Assembly (NCBI GenBank): GCA_022747635.1 | Contig: JAKTNV010000024.1 | Coordinates: 4,687,665 to 4,751,664, forward strand | DNA: 64,000 bases | Reading direction: 5' to 3' | DNA from: Hetaerina americana | Lineage: Eukaryota; Arthropoda; Insecta; Odonata; Calopterygidae | Part shown: positions 12,717 to 24,732 of the stretch, piece by piece | Numbering within the stretch: the first letter of the stretch is position 1 | Layout: the number at the start of each line of letters is the position of its first letter | The notes under the pieces: generated by a model | Database searches by the model: none | What the model was told of the DNA's origin: nothing | What the model saw: the letters and a program-made list of their open reading frames with translations, nothing else | Program-made: the position numbers and the translations under genes

Positions 12717-15700
12717 ACGCAAACTCTTCTCCTCGATCTCTCTTTTACCTGCCTTTCTGTCTCTCTCCCCCTCTCCGTCCTTCTACTTTTCCGTCGAGAC
12801 GAGCGACGACGCGCCCCGCCCCAGGACTCTCGAGTGCGCCCCCATCTCCGCTGCCATTGTAACCTGCTCCCCCCTTCCCCTCCTGAGCGCCACCCCAGTC
12901 ATCTCCTTTCCTTTAATTGCCTGTCATATCTCCATTTTGTGTCTTTTTCCCCCCGTCCCTTCGCTTTTACTCGTACTCTTTTTCTTTTTTTCTCTCCCGC
13001 TCCATCTCTTCTATTTTCACTTTTCGTTTGCTACTATATTTTTCTAGGGTTACCAAAATTCAGGGAAATATGACTAGCATAGCAAGGTCGGGAAATTGAA
13101 TTATTTTTGGTTGGTTCAGGGAAATTCATTGAAATTCAGTTGAACCCTGAATATTCGATGAATTTCAGGGACTGAAATCTGCCATGAGATGCATAATTGG
13201 CGTGATATGAATGCTCTGCGATGGTTGGTTGAGGAAAACTGCCTAGGATTGCAGCGTTTCTTGGTCATGGATGTTAGGTGCGTCATTATCTCCTGTGCAG
13301 AGTGATTGCACTTAGTAGTACTAGTAATGTACAACTATGGGCCCTTAACGAGCTAATTTTAGTTCCATGGGCCGTTCACGCCACATCTGCTGTCATGATA
13401 TTGAATTAATTTTTTTCTCGTGGAAGGAAAGTTGCATATGAGTGTGATAATCCTAAATAATTTCTATTTAGTCGTCCTATCCGGTGGTAGTTCCTTTCTG
13501 TTTTCGTTATGCCGTATTCTATCTCCGTTTTAGCTGTCTAAAATGTAACATCCATTGTAACCTACCGATTGCGTTAGCTGTCTATAGGACTCGGATGTAA
13601 TAATATCTCTAGGCGTGTGCTGGCCTAAAAAATAGTATAATAATAAAATATTTCTTGCCATAGCTTGCTTTCTCTCTTAATACGTTGAAATCCTCTGCTG
13701 GTTTAGTTTATAATGGGTGATTGAATGCCTAATTATGTATTCCCAAAATCGAAAGGCCCTTACGATTCGTAATTAGATCTTAAGCAGTGATTTCATATAA
13801 TTTTCCCCTAAGCTCAGATTTTGTTTCTTGTTAACTAGGTCACACTTGGGAGAATGATAATCTCTTGTCGGTGTTCCTATCGTTTCTTTTCTTCTCACAT
13901 GACCGACTAATGATCATACTTAGGAGATAAAGGGGAATCAGAATTGTATCACTGTATTGTTTCCAATCGAGGAAATTCTCTCTCCAGTAATGGATCACTT
14001 TTCCTGCAAGGAAAATGTCTCATTTTCAACCTATTTCCGCTAAGGAGATGCTGTGTGAGATCACGGAAAAGGTTCCTGGGTTTTTCTCCGCCCAAAGCTG
14101 ATAACCTATCGACTAGAATTGGGAATATATTTTCATTAATAGGAAAAAAATATGTTTTTGTGTATGCAGGTAACCGTTTTGCGCGAGGTCGATTTTTCAT
14201 AGACACCCTCTCAAAGAATTTTGATCTCTAGAATTCTAATCTCTAGAATTCTGTATGTTTTTTGGTCTCGTAGGATTCGATTGAAGAGGCTTTCATGAAG
14301 CAAGCCATGTAACGAATAGTGACAAGGAGACGCTTCTTCGCATTGCTCGGAATAATTGAATGAGTTTCGTCGTAATGATCCCTATTGACGCATGGAACGT
14401 TGAAATGATAGTTTCACTTTTTTGAAAGCATCTGGCATTTACGCTAAAAAGAGTTGAGAAAGCAGAGTCAATTTTCCACGGTGCTGTGGCATTTCATCCT
14501 CTCGAACAATCCGGTACGGGTCGCGGGAAAGGGAGGGGCGAGAAGGGGGGGCGTTCTCCTCGGTTGATTGCGGTAGCGATTTTCCTCGACACGCCGTAAA
14601 TTTAAATGCTGCGGGTTGGATTTTCGTTCGGCTCCGAGTCAAAAGAAGGACCCTCGACGAGGACACAACGCAGGTTGGGAATTCTACGAAAACAATCCTC
14701 GGGGCCATGGAAGGGCAAGCGTTTCCCTCATTTGATGTTGTTCTCTTTCCAATCCGTCCTCGGGAGAGAAAGAGATTGGGGGGAGGATAAGTTAACTTCT
14801 CCCTAGTTCCCTTTCCCTCCCCCCTCCCATGTCCCCCCATGACGCCCGTTATTCACATCCCCCCCCCCCTAACCCCCATTAATTCTTCCTCCACCCCCTT
14901 GCCCCCATTCAACCTTCGTGGCTGTATCTTACATTATCCCTTTTTCCATTTCGGGCCCTTTTAAACCTCGTCACAAACCACGTCCATGCCACGTCCCCAA
15001 TCCCATCCCACCTCATCCCCTGCGTAATCCTATTATGTTTCAATTATTAAGTCCCATCGTTTTGTGGAAGTTTCGGCATTCGTTTGCCCTCTTCTGTTGA
15101 TTTCCCGGTGTGGACTGCTCGTCTTTCGTTTATTCTCTCTGTCCCAGCATAGGCGCCTCGTCGCTTTATTATTCGTCCCCTCCTCCCCTCTGCCTCGAAA
15201 TCCGCCCCTCCCCCCTCCATTTAGTTTCCCCTCAGCCTCCCCTTTCACTCCCTGGCCTTCCCGTAACCACCCACCTTTCGGACGTACAACTCGATGCCAT
15301 TTCTCGCGTCAGTCAGTCTCGAGTCCCCACCTTGGGTTACGTGGATCTGGAATCGTCTCCTACGGAGGAGGGGGTCCCTGTGTTCTTTATGCTTATTTAC
15401 GGAACCAACAAAAGTACTCAATTATGGATGGAGATCGGGGAGAAATCGCTTACTCTTTGCTATTTTCAAATTTTTAATTCATTGTGCTTTTCTCGAGTTT
15501 TTAAAAATGTTTTAGTAATTGAATCTGTTCTTGCCCGAATGCGTAATTAGCGTGTCAATCTTGTCTTAAACAAGTTGAAGTTATGTCACTTGAAGAAACC
15601 TTTTTTCCTATTAAAAAATACTCAGCTCATATGATTTGCGTAATTTTTAAGGGAATGATTCTTGTGGATAGCTTGATATAAAAAGAAATTCGAATCCTCA

Positions 15701-17614
15701 GTTACGGTACGTGGAGAGGCAAATCTTGTAATTGATGTACATATGTGCACTGGTTTATATTTAGCAATATAGAAAGTAATATTTGGTTAACGAAAACGAG
15801 TAGTAAAGAGCATCATGAGCAAACTCAGATGTGAGAATCTTGGATAACTTCCGAATTCGGGAACCTAAGAATCCCAGTCAAGGCGAATGATTTTTACACT
15901 CTGAAATTGTTGCATTGGAACCTAAGAATTCCTTAATTGCAGTTTACTCCAGCGCACCCACATTCCTAATCTTGAAGAAGTTTAACTATCGTTTTGGTGT
16001 TAGTGCATGCTAAATTACGAAGTGGCGCGTGATAAGGTCAACCAGAGACCACCCTCTGCTGATGGAGGCTTTTCCATAATGGCCCTCCCACCACTGCGCT
16101 CTATCGGTGCTTTTCTTTGAGAGCACACGAGGGTAATGAAACCTGCCGCAATTCCTCGCGCTTTCGACTGGGACCGTGCGAGCGTGTTGTGGTGGAATGG
16201 GGACAACGGTTTGTCTCCTCAACCGCACTTATAATGGTTTCATTCTCGCCGTACAATGTACCTACATTTTTTTACGGACCCCTCCCCACCGGGGATCTTA
16301 AAAATCCGAGTGTTCGGAACGATATCTTAGATCCGCATTGGGTTTTATTTCTTTATTTTCCCGTTCCCGCGATGCGATGGCCACCTTAATGCACTGTCAA
16401 GAATTTCTCCGTGGCCATTCACGCGTGCGTTTTACAGCGCACTCTCATTGCTGCTGCTCTCTCTCTCTCTCCCCCCTCCCGTACCTCCGCCACCGATAAA
16501 GGCTGCCCTTTCCATTCTCGAGGTGCGTCAATGCACCAGTTTGTTTATACCTGGCGATTTTTCTCTCGTCCCCCTCCTATTCGTGCCCTTTCAAGCGTGG
16601 ACGAGTCATTCTCCCCCTCAGCTTTCATTATTCTTCACCTGTTTCTTCCCATTCCCGCGATCCTGCCGGTCACCGCTTGCCATCAGTCTCCGTTCACGCT
16701 CACACCGGTTTTCACCAGCCAGCTAGAAGCTATTAAAATCCATATCAATCACATCAGTCCTTTATTCGTTTTAAATCTGGAATGTTTGAATTTGATCTTA
16801 GAATTAGTTTTTGAGGTCCAAATGCGTAGTGGACCAAATCATCCAGCTGAGAGTGTTAACGCGTGTAAGAAGAGATGCCCTTGCGAAAGAGAATTTGGGC
16901 CTTGGCTGCCTAAAATAATGAGGGATGAAGCAAATTTTGAGATTGAAAGAATTTGAAGAGAATGATAAGTCGCCCGTTGCCCTATCATCTGATTTAGGGA
17001 TTTACGATGATTGATAACTTTTCCACAATCTTGACGATATTTGTTAAACGTACTATTAAATAAATGATTATTAAACACGTTAACATTCCGATAGGATCAT
17101 TCCTACGCACAATAATGGCATACCTTTCTACTTAATGTCGCCGAGAAAAATTGGTTGAGAAGTTAAGTTGTGAGGTTTACAACATATTTCACGAAATTTA
17201 TCTACACTTAGTCGTATAAACTTACAAATTAATTAAGTGATAATAGAATTTTAAAAATTCTCTTGTCACTTAAGTAACTTTAAATAATTGATTGAGTCAT
17301 AGTTAATACTCCACTACGTAATTCCTTCCTGTCCGTATTTCTAATGTTTCCACTTTGGTTATATTTTACCTGAGAAGTCGTAATCCCATTCCGTTCTACC
17401 CCAGTATTTTCCTCTCTAATTCCATTTACTCTTGTACTTTTCCGTAATTCGTATACTCTTGGCAGAGTCTTTTCGTTGGTTACTGTTTTCGTAAGTGAAA
17501 AATGTAAAGGCGCATTCCAAACGAAAGCAACGTATTATCGTGGGATTATGTACTTTTAATGGGAACTATGAATGTACTCGTCTTTTAAACATGATCGTCT
17601 GAAAGAAATCCCTT
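12717..17614. other. Non-coding stretch with pyrimidine tracts, no gene recognised
   Basis: The interval starts with C+T-rich DNA to about 13,040. A short region at 13,050-13,170 has three copies of a TTCAGGGA-type word and partial self-complementarity. Sequence to 14,450 is A+T-richer and featureless. A second pyrimidine-rich tract covers about 14,800-15,290, and another about 16,440-16,700. Long frames at 15.1-15.5 kb and 16.4-16.96 kb match no family and lie in these tracts. Confidence 0.5.
15305..15326 (+). promoter_or_regulatory. Possible initiator-like motif GTCAGTCAGTC
   Basis: A doubled TCAGTC word is followed by TCGAGTC, immediately downstream of a long pyrimidine-rich tract. Arthropod RNA polymerase II initiators have the consensus TCAGTY (established knowledge). 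A closely similar string occurs at 41,889-41,907 in the same setting. No TATA box or gene start was confirmed, so promoter function is a guess. Confidence 0.2.
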
Positions 17615-18210
17615 CAGATCCCCCCCCCCCCGCGTGCTTCTCTCTCCCTCACTCTCCGTAGAGTCCAACGGCCTTCTACTTCACTCTTCCCGCACCGGAG
17701 TCGTTCTCCCTCGACCCCTTTCCTCCCCCCCTCTCCCCCACACCCTCCATCTCCTCTGACCTCCCCGCGGCTCGTCTCGCCGTCGTGATCCGTTCCGCCC
17801 CCGCGCGCTCGCCGGTGAGCGTGTCGGAGATACGGACTGGAACCCGCTCTCCTCGCCGCCATTGCCACTCCTTTTATCCTAATCGGAGCCCACCGGAGCG
17901 CCCGCCGTCTTCGTGTGAGATGCCGGGCGTCCCTGTGATGCCGGTCGCCGGCCATTAGGGATATCAGCGCCCCCCCGCCCTCACCCGCCGCGGCACCAAC
18001 AACTCGCCGACCCACCCCGTTGCCCGAATTCGTTTACCTCGATGGCCAAATGTTTCGGCCTCTCCCCTCCTCTCTGTTCTCTCCCTCGCTTCGCACTCTT
18101 GACTCGCCGCCTCCTCTCTTCAAGAGCCGCCGGTTTTGGTTTTAGCCGGAATTTTCGGGTGCGGCTCCGAGCGGTCACGTGGTGTGTTCGTTGTGTTTTG
18201 CGATGGCGGT
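17615..18210. promoter_or_regulatory. CpG-rich patch, candidate regulatory or leader region
   Basis: The stretch is visibly richer in CG dinucleotides than its flanks, starting with a C-run at about 17,621 and ending near an E-box CACGTG at about 18,177-18,182. Frames on both strands give Arg/Gly/Ala/Ser-rich peptides that are likely compositional. It could be a promoter or 5' exon of a gene whose coding exons lie elsewhere, but no start or splice junction is supported. Confidence 0.25.
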
Positions 18211-20334
18211 CAGGTGGAGTTTGGAGAAGGGCGGCGGTGAATGCGGGGTCGCTACAGGAGAGAAATGGATTACTGGCGTCGGCGCATAATTACCGGTGCA
18301 TTCGCACTCGATGCGGTATTTTGACCGGCTGGTTTAATATATATGGAGAATGAATGGCATTGAAGATATTTAATAATATTTCAGATTTTATGTGTCTTTA
18401 AAGTAATTAAAATATTGTATTGTCTACTTTTTTTATAACATTGCATCGGCTGGTGTCGAATATCACGTATCTACAGCGGTTGTCTCTTAGGAAATATGAA
18501 AGATACATTGTCTATTATGTTTTGATTATAAATTCTCTCCCATCTCGGTTGCACCTGGCACGGTAACATTTATTCACCTCGTTAATTTTTGTCGAACTAA
18601 TTTCTCATTACTTTATGCAGAACTTATTTTATCGAGCTCGACTTATTGCAATGCCTTAGGACACGAAATGTTTAAACTTGTCCAAATGTAAGACAGAGGT
18701 GGACCAACCATTTAACTCGATCTGCCAGGAGTGAAAAAATATTTTTCAATTCGGAAATAATATTTGAATCCTCATCTGTCCAATCGTGCAGTGGCGATGA
18801 TGGTTGGTTAAGTGTTCCTTATGGAGAATAGTTTGGTTTGGATATATTTGGAAGAAAGGAAAAAAAGGCTTATTTTGAAAAATTCACTAGTCTCTAGGAC
18901 CAGTTGGAGGTGGTAAGTTTCATCGACAGTGTTGCGAGTGAGAGCGTGCTGAAAAGGGTTGGGGGATAAGCGATGCATATTGGACGAGTATGAGGGAGAA
19001 GATGACAAAGTGTGTTGGGCAAAAGGTTGTTATGAGAGGCTGCATGCCGAAGGAAAGAGTAATTGGAAAAAAGAAGGGAATGGGAAATGCTGACGCGTTG
19101 TGAGAGAGAGAGCGTACAAGTATTTGTAGAGAACAAGTCCGATGATAAATGTTCTAGGACAGATAGGGGATGATGATCCTTAATTCAATACACAGAGAAA
19201 ATTCTGAACTGAGCTTGTAATCTTAGGAGTAAGACGTCGTTTTAACTCAAAGCTACGTAGGTGGGACCGTCGCATTTTATAAATTAATTTAAAAAAATTG
19301 CCTTTCTTGAGTTTTGAAAGTTCCATCAATTTCTTTAGTGATTGCAGCCGAGTTTGAAATAGGAGGTGACGCATTGCCGACTCCGAATTGGACGGTGACG
19401 CTCGTGTTGGAGAAATGTCACGGGTTCAATTCCCACCCAGGGCGCAGTGGTATATCCAGGCGCTTCTTATTAAAACGGCGGTGAAATGACTACCCCTCCA
19501 TCAAAATTCCCTCTCGGATGCCGTCGGAATGAGTATTCTGCCTCTGCAAATGTTGCGGCACTCTTCCGTACCTTGAATACGCCAACGCTGGGTCATAATG
19601 CAGTTTTCAATTTCGTCCGCATGATTAACGCGAGAATGCCATGAAGACTGCGCATCCACTCATTCACCTGTCATTCCTTCACGATTGTGTGAGTTCCGTT
19701 TTGCACAATTCTTCGCGGCATCTTTTAATCCTTACTTGTATATACAACGATGTTACTTGTTGTTCTCTTCTGCCTCGATTTATTAAACCATTGTTTTTTA
19801 AGATGGTAGTTAGCCAAACTGGGTTGGAAGGCGCTCATGAAGATGCACTGCAAGGAATATTTTGCTCTGCGATTAATTTACTCACAGTTGGTTATTGAGA
19901 TTCTAAAGTTTAATTATAGCATACACCTCTCGAATGAATTAAAAATTGGTCTTATTTGAGTTCATTTTGAAGGCGATCTGTTAAGCTCGTCGTACAGTGG
20001 TAGGGGAGTTCATGACAATAGGATTAGATATACCAAATGTTTAGAAGGTGTAAAATTCTATTATGCCGGGAATGCTGAAAGAACAGAGTTAATATTCGTC
20101 TTAATCATGCAGGAACAAATGCACCATTAAACGCTCTTGGTAGCCATTTTTAAACTATAATTTATTATTAATTGTCTATTTTCTCAGTGGTCGATTCTCG
20201 TCGCTTACTTAAAAGAATAGTTGTCATTTGTGTATCATTTAATGGAAAACAGTTTGTAAGACTTATTTTCATCATTTTAACTAGATTGCTTTTATCTAGT
20301 TCATAGCCTTACAGGAAAAAAATTCAAAAGTTAT
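18211..20334. other. Non-coding stretch with faint repeat traces
   Basis: No gene is recognised. Around 18,960-19,120 the plus strand can be read as a badly decayed match to the C-terminal tail of an RTE-type LINE protein (see findings). Around 19,375-19,445 a pol III B-box-like GGTTCAATTCC sits in a tRNA-like context. Both calls are weak. Confidence 0.4.
19375..19620 (+). repeat. Possible degenerate tRNA-derived SINE
   Basis: The string GGGTTCAATTCCC at about 19,423-19,435 matches the pol III B box (GGTTCGANTCC) with one change and forms a small T-arm-like stem. The tRNA-like head upstream is poorly preserved and I cannot identify an A box with confidence. The body to about 19,620 has no recognised family signature. 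It may be a SINE fragment or coincidence. Confidence 0.25.
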
Positions 20335-20405
20335 AGCCTGGTGTAACATAACTCCCTGCCACACACCCTAGCGGTGGCCTGTAAGGTTCCGTATAGATGT
20401 AGCTA
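20335..20405 (+). mobile_element. 3'-terminal fragment of a CR1/jockey-like LINE
   Basis: The segment containing CCTGCCACACACCCT and GCGGTGGC aligns, with several mismatches over about 55 bases, to the 3' untranslated end of the decayed LINE at about 50,005-50,065 read on its minus strand. The copy ends with TAGATGTAG, a type of short 3' repeat common in CR1-like elements (family knowledge). No coding part is left here. It marks a second insertion of the same or a sister family, in the opposite orientation. Confidence 0.6.
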
Positions 20406-23064
20406 GAAGTAACTTCTTGCCAGTCGCAGGATTGTCGATTTCAACAGTGTTTTTTCCCTCCACCATTTGGTGTGGTATGGCTGCGCTCTCACTCCTCACC
20501 CAAGTCTCGTCCGTTTCCCATTTTCCATTGTTTTACTCGTATCGAATCACAATAGGTGGTATTTTTTTGTGTTTCTTCTCTCCCGCGCAGGATTGGGGTT
20601 TTAAGAGGGGCCTTAAATGGGGTCGCGCCTGCTTCCCCAAATCCGTCCATCATTGCACGCCTCTACTTAGCCACGTTAGCTAGCCGTGCATGGAGCGCTC
20701 GCTAGCTTATCTTCGGAGCGATTCCACATGGCAAATGGCTCGAGTCTAACGGCTGCCGGTACCGTTCCTCTGCACACCCTCTCGCTCAGACTTCCGTGCA
20801 TTTCTTCCAACCCTGGCGACCTCGGAAGTATCCCGGCGTATTTTGTGTTGTATCCCCCGATTTAATGTCGTAAGATCCCCTCCCCCGTGCCGTGGGGGTA
20901 GAACGACCGGCATTGGGTGGTTTTTTAAAGTCTGACTTAAATAGTGATTGTCCGGGAAGCTAAACAGAACTGGTCGTTTTACTACTTTTTCCGGGACGCA
21001 CTCTCATTTTTGCCGTTTTAATAGCAGCATCGGAAATTTTTTGGATTGCGTGAAGGAACTAAAAACGTTGAGGTCACTTAGTGCACAATTGATTATAATA
21101 ATTTTAATTAATTTTATCATGTTAATAAAGGTTATATTCTTCCAAATCGAGTTAGAATTTGTGGTCACATTTGGGTCTTTCCGGAAATCGCTTGCCACTG
21201 GATCATTGTGCAGTCTAATAAGATTTATTGGCCATACATTTGATTTACGTGCATTTTTAATGTACTACGCGGACATTTTTGCATCTAATCTTCAGAGAGC
21301 ATAGAGAATCAGAAATGATAATTAAATATTTTTTCATTGAGAAAATATTTTTACTTGAAGGCCGCTTTGTCCGGAAAACCCTCTTATATAGCCATTTAAA
21401 TTTAGTAACAACTCGTGTACCGCCTTGTATGACTGCTGTAAAATGCTTCTGCCGTTGAATTTAAAACATTTGGAAGTTGGAATATAATTACATATATTTA
21501 ACTCGGTACAGAAATTTAAAAAATATAATACATGAACTTCAAGCACTCGGCCGTCGGCCTAAGCCGAAAGGAAGATGTTTCTGCTGAACGTAGAAAATAA
21601 TACTCAGCAAAGATATGCGGACGCGCTGTGAGCTATTATCCATGTCAAAAATGGGGATTGAGAGATGCGGAAAGAGGGTGATCAAGTTGCGGCACACCTA
21701 GTGAAGACAACCGAAATTTTGAAGGTGGATTTTGAAGGATTTTGAAGGTCATTAACACATCATTGGCGCGTCGTGATTGGGAACGTGTGATCACATCGAT
21801 GGGAAAAAGTTTTCACTTCGCTAACGTTAGATTGCATCCTGAGACCCCTGTATTTTTTTGTGTCCTAGAAGGTTGTAATTTGTTCTTCTTTTTCGCAATA
21901 TAAGGTGGTCATCTTAAAAATGTGGGATAGGTAATGGCTCTTTACATCCATTTGCGCGTACTAGTGTAATGTGAACGACTTTAAATATGTGAATATTGAA
22001 TATTTATAAGATCAACTGATGTCCAAGTATGGTCTATGTAGACTGCACATGTGGGATAATCGTGTGTGTTTTCTGCATGTGTTTTCAAACATTTTATTAG
22101 TAATTATAAGCGATCGCCGTAGTCTTAGTTTTGGGAATTCGTTTCTAGCCTTAGATCTTTTTCTTTTATCCCGGAAATACGCCTGTAATTTTGACAGCAA
22201 TGGTGAAGTCGAGATACATCTTTTTTGTGTGTTTGAGAGTTCATTCCACCTTAGACTTCATACCGTCTGGGGCTGGCGGTGAAATCAGGCGCAAACAATC
22301 GGGGATCGTGATGCGTTTACCTGATGCCTCATCCGGTGTCATTTCCTTACCGCCCCGGCCGGATTGGTATTCCCTATTTGGTTGCGTCCCTTCTCGATTT
22401 GTATTCCTTGCCCTCCCATCGCTCTCGTCTGTTAATTTTCTTTATTGTTTGCTCGCGTCCGGTCCCTGGCTACGAACGAGGCTCGGGTGCCTTTGTCTAT
22501 CGTCATCGCTGTGTGGCCAACAGACATTTAAGGGCGCCGAGGGCAAACGACCACGCTCTTTGGAAGATCCTAATTATCCTAAGCCAGGCACACTGGAATG
22601 CATTTAATACGACATTCCTAGGACGGAATATAAGCCTCATCTAGGCTAGTACCTTTTTACGTGTAGTTTTTACTGTGAACTGTAGACGCGGAGAACTATG
22701 AGAAGCGAAAAATATTTTTTGTTAAAAAATTTTATTCCAACAGTCTTTCAAATAGCACGGAATGGCATCTTGGCCTCGTTTTCTAAAACCGTTCCTCGAC
22801 CAGTTCGTGGGTATTATTTTTTCCTGCGTACCTGCGGTATTTGCAGCCTACCCAAAGATTACCATTCTGTTCAGCGGGGTCCATTAACCGAGATTTGATT
22901 CGCGGTATGTGTGTGTGGCCAATCTAATGACAACCCCAAATGTATGACGTAAATGTCAGTTGTTTAATTACGAGTGAAGTATTTGGAGCATGTAATGAAA
23001 GTTGTTTGTTCCATGGATGATGTAAATAAATGTTTAAATGTATTTTTTTTTAATCCTTCTACAG
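20406..23064. other. Non-coding stretch upstream of the 23-kb exon
   Basis: No gene is recognised. The sequence is mixed, with an A+T-rich portion at 21.0-22.0 kb that carries tandem ATTTTGAAGG words near 21,717-21,748. It ends in a T-rich polypyrimidine tract and ACAG at 23,061-23,064, the 3' splice site of the next exon. Confidence 0.5.
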
Positions 23065-23163
23065 GTGAGTGGCCCTAAAGCGTCCCAAATGATGTTGAGA
23101 TCTGCGTCTGCCGGTCGACCGCTACAGCTGTCTGACCCATTGTCATCTCCTGCAGGCCTCAAG
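23065..23163 (+). CDS. Short internal coding exon, 33 codons, gene unknown
   Basis: A T-rich tract (T8, then TAATCCTTCT) and ACAG at 23,061-23,064 form a strong acceptor, and AAG|GTAAGA at 23,161-23,169 forms a near-consensus donor. The 99 bases between are exactly 33 codons. Only one of the three phases is open; the other two hit stops within the first few codons. The peptide starts VSGPKASQMMLRSAS and ends LSSPAGLK, Ser/Leu/Pro-rich without a domain I recognise. With phase 0 on both sides it could be a cassette exon whose skipping keeps the frame. The next clear coding exon on this strand is about 21.5 kb downstream and one of its possible acceptors is also phase 0, so one gene could contain both; this is inference. 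Confidence 0.6.
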
Positions 23164-24500
23164 GTAAGACCTCGTCTCTCAAAGTCTCACAATTCCCACG
23201 TTTTCCAGGAGTTGTTCGTACGGTTATAGTTCATTTCCTCGTCAGCCGGAAGGGCTGCTTGAATTGTTGTTTCAGGATTTGGTAAAGAATTCGTGTTCTC
23301 GTCCATGTTTAGCGTTTCTCATATTCCAGGCCGATGTCATGGAAAATAGCCGTACTCATTTTTCTTACTTGCGGAGCTTCATAGTAATTGTATTGTTCAT
23401 TATCAGGTCAGCCGAGAACGATGAAAATATCTCATAACCTTCGATTTCTCGGTAACCCAAGTTCCCGATTGCTAAGTAAGCTTTTCTAGTCTTCTTTTCC
23501 ATCTCGTTTTGACATCCGATTTGAATCTCACGTCCAATTCGACATGGTACTTGAATATAGGGCTATGTTATTTTATTATGTACATGTATATGCCAGACAC
23601 TTTTTTACTCTCAACTATTCAATCCGTTGTATTTTGAACAGTGCAAGTAATCCAACTTGGTGCGTGCGTATTTCGTGACTGCAATGCTGCGTTTCTCGAG
23701 CTTCATTTCTTCGTTCTGATTCCATTGAACGTCTTTATCCATGATATTTTCGTAGTTCTGTCGCAGACATGAAAGCGTGGATGGGTAGGATAAATGTTTA
23801 CTGCTTAATTGCAGAAAAGTGAAACTAGGGGCGTGGTATGCGGGCCTCGCCGTGCTTATATGGTTGGCGTCAGGGTTATTATTTTAGAGCGCTCTTAAGG
23901 CATGTTCCTTTTTTCATTTAGCTTCCCATTTCCAATTCCCAGGTTCCACTTCTCCTGAATATCGTTCTTAGATCAACTGCCTTAAATCAATCCGAAACTG
24001 AACGCAAAAACTAAGGTCATTTGCGTCTAAGGGAACTAAAAAAGGAAGATCTTGTGCGTCAGGTCATTAAATAGTTCTGCCTCAGGGAATGTTTAATAGA
24101 AAGGAAATGTACATATATTCCATGTGGTCCATTGAGCCTAGGAAAAACGTCTCTTCCTTCTTTGGGGAACGTCTAATTCGATGGCCAATCTGGCGATCCC
24201 TATATACATCTTACTCTAAAATCCGCCGAGCGTATGTTTATGAAAGTGTGTGCTATTTCGCCGGCCATTGAGTAGTTGGTGATTATTAGGACGGGGTACC
24301 TACTGATGTGTGATGTGATCTTTGCAAGATTTCTCCGTAAAGTTTTATCCATCGTGTTTTCTCCTGGTTCTCTGAGGCTCCCAACCAATACCATGCAACA
24401 ATAATGAGACTCAAATGTCTTCGTTCGCCGCCGTTTTACATGAAAATGAAAGCTTTTCCTTTTATCAAATTTTAATTCCCTAACTTGGTCCTTTCCACAG
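23164..24500. other. Probable intron downstream of the 23-kb exon
   Basis: Begins with the donor GTAAGA. No other exon, repeat or RNA gene is seen. It may end at the acceptor near 24,500 or continue much further. Confidence 0.4.
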
Positions 24501-24732
24501 GGTCTCAATTGATAGAAACCCGTTCAAAATGATCAGCGAGCGCGAGATGCCATCTCTTCTCCTTCATTTGGATAATTCTCCCGATTCGTTTTGTTCAACC
24601 CGAGTCCCTTTAATGTTGCCTCTCAGATGTTCCTGCCGGGCTTTCGCCATGATAGGTTGCGATTTCAGAGTGGCTCTCTCACTCGGACCGCTCTCATTCT
24701 CGCTTCTCCCCGAGCTCCAAGGTAGTGACTAG
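24501..24732 (+). CDS. Weak exon candidate after a strong acceptor
   Basis: The acceptor is good: CTAAC branch-point-like sequence at about 24,479-24,483, then a pyrimidine-rich stretch ending CCACAG at 24,500. A frame starting VSIDRNPF stays open through about 24,732 and could leave by a donor-like AAG|GTAGTG at about 24,720. However, direct splicing from the 23-kb exon in phase 0 would add only three codons before TGA, making this a terminal exon in that case. The peptide resembles no known family. Treat as a splice-site observation rather than a gene. Confidence 0.2.

Noticed and set aside
12458..12862. Repeat proteins on both strands over the 17-bp array
   Set aside because: A 17-bp unit keeps all frames open and generates repeat peptides automatically.
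16411..16956. 181-codon plus-strand frame
   Set aside because: First half lies in a pyrimidine tract, no domain is recognisable and no splice context supports it.
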